DNA of 13,536 bases, from positions 1 through 13,536 of the forward strand of contig CASDQU010000082.1 of assembly GCA_949282835.1 (NCBI GenBank), given 5' to 3'. Below the pieces are notes generated by a model. The model saw nothing but the letters and a program-made list of their open reading frames with translations, ran no database searches and was not told the origin of the DNA. Below are positions 8,601 to 13,536 of this stretch, in pieces (within the stretch, counting starts at the first letter, position 1; each line of letters begins with the position of its first letter). This DNA is from an uncultured Bacillota bacterium (GTDB lineage: Bacteria; Bacillota; Clostridia; Christensenellales; UBA1242). The position numbers were made by a program, and so were the translations under genes.

Positions 8601-11600
8601 CCTGTGTAATTTCAATATTGAATTGTATATTTTCAAATTCTGTCCAAATATCATTCCATTGCAAAACGACATAGGAATTTAAATATTTATTAAGCTGTGA
8701 GGAAGAGTTGCCTTGTGAAACATAGTGAGTGATTTCTTCTATTTTATCAAGTTTTTTAGTCGTTAGGCTATTACTTTCGCTCACCCCATAATAACCTAGC
8801 GCTTTATCTACCCAAGTTAAAGTGCTATTTAAAATTTTAGCTCCCACTTTGATTTGAACATCATCTGATAAAATTATGCCTATCTCTTTTTCAATATCTT
8901 GTATAGAGCATTCATTCCTCTCGCTGGTAAAATTATATGTATGCTCACCATTTGTTATATGAATGGTATATAAAATGCTGTTTTCACTTTGCCCAATCGC
9001 GTCACTTGCAAGTGAACTCCATTTTAAAGTGTCGCCGTCAAGAGTGAGTTCAAATGGACTTAGAGCTATATCTTTCAAATTAAATGTGGTAATTTGCGAA
9101 TCTAAATAATAGTGATTGAGATTATCTTGAGCTAGAACCTGCAAATTCAAGGTACTATCAAAATCGCTAATTACAAAATTGCCACCCTCTGCTCCTGCAA
9201 CATAATTTATATTCTCGCTTTGGTTATTGATTGAAACACCTCTAATATTTGCCAAATCACTTGTAAAGGTAAATGCTGCAAGATACTTTTCTCCTTCAAT
9301 AATGTTTAAGCTTGAAATTGGAGCTAATTTTTTTATATATATAACATTTGAATTTTGTGAGTCTAAATATTTTGGATTGACACTTTTTACAATCACCTTT
9401 TTCTCGGTAAGCCAATCAATACCTGTAATTTGCTCTAAATTAATTGAAACTTCACTGTAATTGCTTTTAACTATTTGGTCGTCTATCAAAATATCATAAC
9501 TGCTTCCTTGTCCCACGACATTCCAGCTAAGAATTTGGCTGTCACTATTAAAAGATAGGTTAGGAGCTTCTAGTGTGGTCAAAACAAGTGCTGTTTGCGC
9601 CTCTTGCGTCAAGCCATAGTGAGAAGATATATAATAGTGGTCTTCGTTATTGTCTATTGCCTTGCAATATGAATATATTTTTACATTCACACTGTCTGCA
9701 ATACGATAATGGCTAGCAAAAGCAAGGTTGTTTTCAATTAACTCATCAATTTTAGCCTGCAAATCAAATTGGTTTGTTTTGTCGCCCTTCCAATATGAAT
9801 ATGAATAATTTCCATTTTGTGCATTGGTTAAAATAATAGTTATATAATAATTTTCAATCTCTTGTTGGTCTGCCTGCCATGATACAATGCCATTGTCAAA
9901 AGTGATATTTGTAGGACTATTAACTCTATTAAAATTTATCTGTCTATGAGCACTGTTTAAATAGAATTGATTGCCTTCCCCTTCCTTCGAAATGTATTGC
10001 AAAGTGACAACAAAATCATTGTCATAACTATATATATCAAATTTTTCTTTTTCTACAGTTACACTTTGTCCGTCAACTTGCGCCGCTATACTTTTGACAT
10101 TGTCTATCATCTTAATAGTCATGTATTCATTGGTTTTAGTGCCAGAATTGTCATAAATTTCATCTAAAACAAATTCTGGTTGAGCCAGCCGCTCTATAAA
10201 AAGTTGATAGAGTGGTGAATTCAAATGCAATGTGCCATCATATCTTGTGCCACTTGTTGCGACAACCTCTATTTGATAATTTTTAACATCTGCTAAATCA
10301 TTTGAAAAACTATAAATTGCTTTTTCGCTATCCTCATTGACTTCAATAACTCCATCTTGCGTGCCATCAACATATATTTCATAGCCGCCACCATAAAGAA
10401 CAGTGGATATCTCAAGATGATAGTCGTCGCCCTCTTTGACAAGTTCAGCAAAAGGCTTTTCAATTTGTTTTGTCACATAGAAATTACTTGCAAATCTGCC
10501 TTCTTCGTCATGGAAATTGCTATCTAAATATTGATTTGTATTGGTAGATTTAGAATAAATATAAATTACATAATATCCAAATTCTAATTCTTGATTATTT
10601 ACACCTTCTTGTGTATATCCTGTTTGCACCGGCTCAGAAGTTATAATATAATCACTGTCAGTCTTGTAAATCTCATAGTAATAATTGACATATTCGCTAT
10701 AGTTAGAAGCAAGGTTTTCCCATTTGAAAAAGCCGTTAGTTTGCTCCTCTGCCTCTTTTACAGTCGGTAAAATTTCAAGAGTTTTGCTGCTTACAGAATT
10801 GATGGCAATCTCAATATTGTCTTGATTTCTCATCCCTGCCACTACACTAATTACATATTTATTGTCCTTTGGAAGATATGATTCTAAATTGTCAATAGAC
10901 AGTTCAACCGCTCCATTCACAATTTGGAAATCTGCCTCTTCCACAAGTTCGTCATTGATATATAATTGATAATAGTTTGCATTTTCTATCTCTACAACTG
11001 TAAATATTGAGCGATTATACTGTGGATAATAGTTATGTGTGATATCGCTAAGCTCGTCAAGTTTATAAAATTCAAAATCAAAAGGATTAGAATTTAATAT
11101 CTTGGTATATTCAATATCATTGATAACCACCTTGTCCCCTTCAAGCGGCAGTGCTACAATAGACAGAGTATGACTGCCTACACTAACCTCTGACAAGTCA
11201 ACCTCAAACTCGTTTGAATTGAAATATAAAACTTTGTCATCATAGCTAACTTTATATTTTCTATTAAATTCATCTTCGGCAATTTTTACTATTGCCTTGC
11301 TTCCTTCAAAGGTGATAGAGGGCTGAGGAGTGTTTAATTTAGCAACAAGTTCGCCTCCGCTTGAATGACTTGATATGTATAAGTTGCCATTAAATGCCCC
11401 TCCCAAAGTGTTGACATACATGGTATATCCACCACTTGTCAGACCATCAAAAACCTGTTTGGCATTTTCCTCTTTTGTTCTAATCAATTTTTGTTCGCTA
11501 AAATTTTGATTGTTAATAAAAGAGAAAAGATATTGTTCTGCATCTTCCAAATTTTCCCAAGACATATATCCTTCTTGGTCATTTTCTTCTGCACCATGAT

Positions 11601-12507
11601 AATTAATCTGCAAACGATCAAAAACGCTCAACTTGAGAATGGTGGTAGTTGAAAGATTTTTGCCCGTCAAGTCATTTGCAATAACTTCAACAGTTAATTT
11701 GTCTCCATTATTAGTTGCAGAAAAATTATATGTAATTTGATTTTCTAAAAGTTCTTCAAATATTAAATACCCTTCAATATATACATCATAACTAGCATTA
11801 TCTTTTGCAAGCCAAGAAATAGTGGTAGAAAAATTATTTCGCTGCTCCAACACAGTCACGTCAACATCTTCCAACATCCCCATGACGCCATAATTGATTA
11901 TCTGACCCTGAGAAATCTCTGATGCATCAATAAAATTTTCTTCACTTTCAAGTGCTTGTACTTTTATGTAGTAACTTCCTTTTTCGCTTAGTAAATAACT
12001 ATTGTCTTCAGTCTGCTTTTCAACATAGTCTAGCTCTTGATAGTCAATATCTGTAAGGTCTGTGATGTCGGCAATAAAGACTCTATAACTTGTTGCAGTA
12101 GTTTGCTGACCGTTAACAGCAATGCTACCTTCTTCCCATGAAACCAATCCCTCTTCATTGACAACTATATTAGTTGGCGTTGAAAATTTATATTTTACAA
12201 CAATTTTACAACTAGCAAAATTTTGTCCTTCATAGCTTGCAAAACAAATGGTCTCTCCACTTTTTTGTGCCACAAAATTCCCGCTCTCATCAACTTTCAA
12301 TATATCATTTGACAAAACAAGGCTAACATCGCTTTTGTCGCCATTTTTCATTTTAAGTTCACTATAAAGGTCAATGCTCTCATCAAGTGAAAGCACATAT
12401 CTATCACTATTAAATTCGCCTATCTTGCTTGGCCTGCTTGAACAAGCAGCTAAAGTCACTAGCGAGAAAACTACCAAGGCCAAAATTGTAAAGATTTTTC
12501 TTTTCAT
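2650..12507 (-). CDS. Giant surface lipoprotein with Ig-like, Fn3-like repeats and C-terminal GLUG-type beta-helix
   Basis: The 3285-residue product begins MKRKIF, followed by a hydrophobic stretch and lipobox TLAAC, so Cys22 should be lipidated and anchor it outside the membrane. Residues ~28-105 resemble a bacterial Ig-like (Big) domain. From ~106 to ~2880 there are many beta-sandwich units of the Fn3 kind. Each is marked by a strand such as LVSWEE, TISWLA, YMSWEN, FFKWEN, IVSWQA, LSWNV, LKWSS or LTWKW, then a Tyr-rich strand. A linker with GGRGTETNPYLI (~2892) and GNIDGNGHTL (~2954) introduces a right-handed beta-helix region. Its degenerate GLUG-like turns include ASVNYGTIKNC, NGGTIRRS, NNYGNIQYC and TGGTIEYL. 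No LPXTG, C-terminal membrane segment or enzyme motif is visible. Adhesion or glycan binding is plausible but inferred. The start is backed by GGAAGAGG at 12513-12520 and the lipoprotein signal. The reading frame is unbroken. Confidence 0.88.
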   Translation of the reverse strand: MKRKIFTILALVVFSLVTLAACSSRPSKIGEFNSDRYVLSLDESIDLYSELKMKNGDKSDVSLVLSNDILKVDESGNFVAQKSGETICFASYEGQNFASCKIVVKYKFSTPTNIVVNEEGLVSWEEGSIAVNGQQTTATSYRVFIADITDLTDIDYQELDYVEKQTEDNSYLLSEKGSYYIKVQALESEENFIDASEISQGQIINYGVMGMLEDVDVTVLEQRNNFSTTISWLAKDNASYDVYIEGYLIFEELLENQITYNFSATNNGDKLTVEVIANDLTGKNLSTTTILKLSVFDRLQINYHGAEENDQEGYMSWENLEDAEQYLFSFINNQNFSEQKLIRTKEENAKQVFDGLTSGGYTMYVNTLGGAFNGNLYISSHSSGGELVAKLNTPQPSITFEGSKAIVKIAEDEFNRKYKVSYDDKVLYFNSNEFEVDLSEVSVGSHTLSIVALPLEGDKVVINDIEYTKILNSNPFDFEFYKLDELSDITHNYYPQYNRSIFTVVEIENANYYQLYINDELVEEADFQIVNGAVELSIDNLESYLPKDNKYVISVVAGMRNQDNIEIAINSVSSKTLEILPTVKEAEEQTNGFFKWENLASNYSEYVNYYYEIYKTDSDYIITSEPVQTGYTQEGVNNQELEFGYYVIYIYSKSTNTNQYLDSNFHDEEGRFASNFYVTKQIEKPFAELVKEGDDYHLEISTVLYGGGYEIYVDGTQDGVIEVNEDSEKAIYSFSNDLADVKNYQIEVVATSGTRYDGTLHLNSPLYQLFIERLAQPEFVLDEIYDNSGTKTNEYMTIKMIDNVKSIAAQVDGQSVTVEKEKFDIYSYDNDFVVTLQYISKEGEGNQFYLNSAHRQINFNRVNSPTNITFDNGIVSWQADQQEIENYYITIILTNAQNGNYSYSYWKGDKTNQFDLQAKIDELIENNLAFASHYRIADSVNVKIYSYCKAIDNNEDHYYISSHYGLTQEAQTALVLTTLEAPNLSFNSDSQILSWNVVGQGSSYDILIDDQIVKSNYSEVSINLEQITGIDWLTEKKVIVKSVNPKYLDSQNSNVIYIKKLAPISSLNIIEGEKYLAAFTFTSDLANIRGVSINNQSENINYVAGAEGGNFVISDFDSTLNLQVLAQDNLNHYYLDSQITTFNLKDIALSPFELTLDGDTLKWSSLASDAIGQSENSILYTIHITNGEHTYNFTSERNECSIQDIEKEIGIILSDDVQIKVGAKILNSTLTWVDKALGYYGVSESNSLTTKKLDKIEEITHYVSQGNSSSQLNKYLNSYVVLQWNDIWTEFENIQFNIEITQDDETTSFTTSVAKGENFSLSLTEGKYNLALNKTLLWAENAIVKIKVASNGNITSEQSPTTVKRFSDITASVDNDGLLNVDLQNLGEQELTLFMTLTIGSNFQVDYTFSSNELPLNLNEDENLLKGKFGEYSIKIMVIDDDSEEDILPSLNAYEFGGRKLKGIENLSINENGNIEIQVFTEDQSNISFYAKTNVATNETIKTFTPSLKEGESGVYEISMMDLLQLFYNETDGTINYLKVQEYTFAITVSQLGSVTADWQNIKFNYQTESGAVEIRRSNDYSKDFIVFDVLNENIDQDMTTCFSIEIIHQGESIKVYKAQDIRGWWKKTSFTDNGSFTLTKGSDESDEIQYSSCYAINLSEILSEIEYGDITIYISRVGYNLTAKQYYQFSEYTFALKKLSQIDETEVRVNNNILTWKWVSPSEYEEDSTFKPFSYYIVIDEILEDGQTSSFTKILVDNEALDLRELTISASKKYQVSIIALPNLTDLKIIASNSFILEKSIYRYDTPIALEVSDGKMTFDKDQFKASKFMSEIIDYFNKPSPASSKKEELYLSSGANLYYSPFEFTATNFTKQTIIIRFTSRSADSDTGIYYDVSVPAYQLFPDFEIWNEDSGIGLSRGEYSYFTLLDQYTNQSNRINADEAGEHAKALYNSILSSNRGLGNDYIVFNDFGKTIPAGEYSVSIYQKVADEDTYYNTYYIDSKLSNSVIMYVNTAPSVELQRNNRAAGENQGNKNYYEGKVTNVSLYTYDEDSNAYILKPVTYYTMLMRYNYEDKVKYYQENQYFEFDIKYISNEWKIYYDDTELEDIIHDSSENGFVINFTNLRDKMLDKSVITFNSNIRVDLYAYSGDYGNEITMSNPSGNPAEEKVLYSSLNGLSASINLTFLDLSAQMIRFDEGKLNITFDSKQNSQDSILVKYYTQLGGEQSRTIPIAESATINVDFENGGLYDYIVLSINGTYSSNTMRVESQSYAITNSYKLNTPSLSTSQNNLYISLSQSDINNSVDLKYLLANNISLENGEGYYYSSEKITGTYLLYNVGSNLEGYPSELEANMFYIYLLGNSGSFSVSKPMEGQEAGGADNILIFTGVNESEKRAIFSSQVYSIKAKMLSTIQENPFVSKGGVAWERAEEEQLQENGHIIYQVDISYYDLVMEGTDSTYQLKYTDRYYTTAQNIDQSYIQDSYQYYIISVTALAAVKSETSTSSTITTIEGEYYNIAGSVTYSDGSQVLRGQKLSAGKIGNFVTRTTAPTLIQNMTGVSKGSIEFYITANVYHNDINDNNVNIEDEDSKSAQERIAIFAKYTQNGREHEVALHGEFTFEVDTSAAATGLIKVTLLLDEGQLNIANNFNIEIRNYIDNGADSLLMSNPLVIENVYKLTPVSEEYYNIVLAQDEYGNYSTYIDFTKYFDNVSILGERNLYAIQISATQTNSQASSIFTITNQSESKLFKLLEQYNSITLQVIDNQSQTQINKKLLLNSDLKTLTISATTVGDDEKSWINISWDRYRNMFVWQWDEQHAQSNDNQYYVAINIGGDTTREVVTNSYYMPAQGGMNISVLSFSIRARQLSQTADDVIYIFSEPISYNLEEGLSYSLFSGGRGTETNPYLIANSQQFIEIYKRNLAGSNVYFKLTQDITLDEDLIITLADGEIDFRSQTLYGNIDGNGHTLTLTADSFLETLTSYDASTIYDNGIFDKYFALFEKIDKNASISNLKVELNIDITSLNGTNLLISPLALYNYGHIENVTLNKITINNLSGSAQNSTNAVFIGGIASVNYGTIKNCTNNASFDFQMKQNFNLRFGYSAITSFNDRSLQSSGVIENCFNNGSLKLTVAMQNNMSYLSGITLLNGGTIRRSGNDGDFAVGAISSGISFTTYQAGIAYSNNYGNIQYCYNNGELLKTVSNGNIERAGIAINLTGGTIEYLADTSGYAIIRTVKGTITDKGINFAVANSGSSTQIKTQTLSEQEIDAKDGYKFEIIAIDGGYKAQII

Positions 12508-12531
12508 TTAATCCTCTTCCTTAGTATTTTC

Positions 12532-12561
12532 ATAATAACACTTTTTTAGTCTTTAAAGCAA
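12532..12561 (-). promoter_or_regulatory. Putative promoter of the giant lipoprotein gene
   Basis: On the minus strand TTGCTT (12556-12561) and TATTAT (12532-12537) are 18 bases apart, which would give a short leader of about 20 bases carrying the GGAAGAGG ribosome binding site. Both boxes are imperfect and the region is AT-rich, so this is a weak call. Confidence 0.35.
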
Positions 12562-12607
12562 ATGATTTGACGAATTTTGATTTAATATATTTTAATTAAT
12601 AAATAAT

Positions 12608-12632
12608 AATATATTTTTAGCAAAAATATATT
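12608..12632. repeat. Perfect 11-bp inverted repeat upstream of the lipoprotein gene
   Basis: AATATATTTTT (12608-12618) and AAAAATATATT (12622-12632) are exact reverse complements around AGC. It lies between the terminator of the WG-repeat gene and the proposed lipoprotein promoter. It could be an operator or a weak second hairpin, but composition alone makes such repeats common here. Confidence 0.3.
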
Positions 12633-12647
12633 TGTCAAAAATTATAT

Positions 12648-12669
12648 AAAAAAACGGCAATTTTTGCCG
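12648..12669 (-). terminator. Intrinsic terminator of the WG-repeat gene
   Basis: CGGCAA (12655-12660) and TTGCCG (12664-12669) form a perfect 6-bp GC-rich stem with a TTT loop. On the minus strand seven T follow (the A-run 12648-12654). It lies about 105 bases after the WG-repeat stop codon and separates that gene from the lipoprotein gene. CTTTT after the stem gives weaker activity on the plus strand. Confidence 0.85.
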
Positions 12670-12773
12670 CTTTTACAATATTTATTTTCTCTTCCTATTA
12701 TATAATTAATTACAAAAAAATCATTGACTATTTGTTTTAATTCTTTAATTTTATTGATAAACTCGTCTTCTCC

Positions 12774-13514
12774 TTATTCTCTCTCATCTAAATATAAATT
12801 GCCTTCAGTGTCAATTTCTGTAAACATACCGTTTTTTAATTTAACTGCAACATAACCTTCGCTATAGGGAAGCGCCGATTGATATCTTCCTTCTTGCAGT
12901 TTGCCAGCCCTATCTACAAATGCCCAGCTGCCGTCTTTTAATCTAACTGCAGCATAGCCTTCATGGTAAGAATTGATATAATTGTATCTTCCTTCTTGAA
13001 GCTTGCCTTCCTTATCTACAAATGTCCATTTGCCGTCTTCTAATTGAACGGCAGCATAACCTTCACTGTAAGGTTGGATATCTTGATATCTTCCTTTTTG
13101 CAGTTTGCCAGCTTTGTTTACAAATGTCCAGCTGCCGTCTCTTAACCCAACTATGGCATAGCCTTCTTTAAAAGAATAGGAATATTCATACCTTCCTTCT
13201 TGCAGTTTGCCAGCCCTATCCACAAATGCCCAGCTGCCGTCTCTTAATTCAACTGCAGCATAGCCTTCGCTATAGGAAAAAGCCGATTGATATCTTCCTT
13301 CTTGCAGTTTACCGTCCTTATCTACAAATGTACAACTACCGTCTCTTAATCTAACTGCAGCATAGCCTTCATGGTAAGGCTCTGCCTCTCGATATCTTCC
13401 TTCTTGCAGTTTGCCTTGTTCATCCATATATGTAAAGTTGCCATCATCTAATTGAACTGCAGCATAACCTTCACTATAAGGATAAATTTTCCTAACTCCT
13501 TTTGGATAGCGCAT
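12774..13514 (-). CDS. WG-repeat protein with seven 34-residue repeats
   Basis: After an 11-residue head the 246-residue protein is built entirely of seven units, six of exactly 34 residues and a last one of 31 (residues 12-45, 46-79, 80-113, 114-147, 148-181, 182-215 and 216-246). Each reads roughly EGYAAV, then DGSWTFVD, then GKLQEGRY and four variable residues. This matches the WG/KWG repeat family, where repeats are usually less uniform. There is no signal peptide or membrane segment, so it is probably cytosolic. The function of such repeats is largely unknown; binding is a guess. The start follows AGAGGAGG (13520-13527) at ideal spacing. GC content is visibly higher than in its neighbours (about 48% in the sampled stretch 12901-12960). 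The near-identical repeats suggest recent expansion or gene conversion. Confidence 0.88.
   Translation of the reverse strand: MRYPKGVRKIYPYSEGYAAVQLDDGNFTYMDEQGKLQEGRYREAEPYHEGYAAVRLRDGSCTFVDKDGKLQEGRYQSAFSYSEGYAAVELRDGSWAFVDRAGKLQEGRYEYSYSFKEGYAIVGLRDGSWTFVNKAGKLQKGRYQDIQPYSEGYAAVQLEDGKWTFVDKEGKLQEGRYNYINSYHEGYAAVRLKDGSWAFVDRAGKLQEGRYQSALPYSEGYVAVKLKNGMFTEIDTEGNLYLDERE
12777..13481 (-). repeat. 102-bp tandem repeat array within the WG-repeat gene
   Basis: Seven tandem units with a fixed 102-bp period run from 13481 down to 12777, the last one 93 bp. The period is a multiple of three, so gain or loss of units keeps the frame. Units three and six share a 51-bp stretch with one mismatch (13192-13242 and 12886-12936), more alike than adjacent units. 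Confidence 0.85.
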
Positions 13515-13536
13515 ACTTTCCTCCTCTAATTTATTA

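Noticed and set aside
2650..12507. Frameshift or fusion of several genes
   Set aside because: The frame is open for 3285 codons with one signal peptide at the start and consistent repeat architecture throughout, and no internal start with signal peptide and ribosome binding site was seen.
12777..13481. CRISPR-like regular array
   Set aside because: The 102-bp period is a continuous in-frame protein repeat without unique spacers, and no cas genes are present.

Overview
The window comes from an AT-rich, Gram-positive-type bacterium, most likely a low-GC Bacillota. Three of its four genes have strong AGGAGG-type ribosome binding sites, intrinsic terminators are common, and the largest product is a lipobox-bearing surface protein. 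The protein styles (a giant Fn3-like lipoprotein and a WG-repeat protein) would suit an uncultured, gut-associated Clostridia-like lineage, but that placement is inference and no marker here fixes it. All four genes lie on the minus strand, so they are described below in transcription order, from high to low coordinates.

Region by region: (1) 12774-13514 encodes a small, probably cytosolic protein made of seven 34-residue WG-type repeats, followed by a strong intrinsic terminator (12648-12669). (2) 2650-12507, about 73% of the window, is one gene for a 3285-residue lipoprotein. It has a signal peptide with Cys22, a bacterial Ig-like domain, many Fn3-like beta-sandwich repeats and a C-terminal GLUG-like beta-helix region. 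(3) 2411-2650 is the lipoprotein gene's terminator. It has been split and duplicated by a 171-bp structured repeat element. (4) 1440-2336 encodes a 298-residue protein with a signal peptide and a C-terminal membrane anchor, of unknown function. (5) 1309-1439 holds a likely metK promoter overlapped by a perfect 25-bp palindrome. (6) 211-1308 is metK (S-adenosylmethionine synthetase), complete but divergent at two family signatures. (7) 1-190 is a second, longer copy of the repeat element, directly behind metK and cut by the window edge.

The genes do not form an obvious pathway. metK is housekeeping, the other three are surface or repeat proteins, and terminators and promoters separate most of them. 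The most unusual feature is the repeat family. Both copies sit in the same orientation at the 3' end of a gene, against a terminator-type hairpin. In the complete copy the terminator hairpin is duplicated on both sides. Differences between copies spare a 20-bp hairpin stem and fall in its loop, which suggests a structured mobile element that targets intrinsic terminators.
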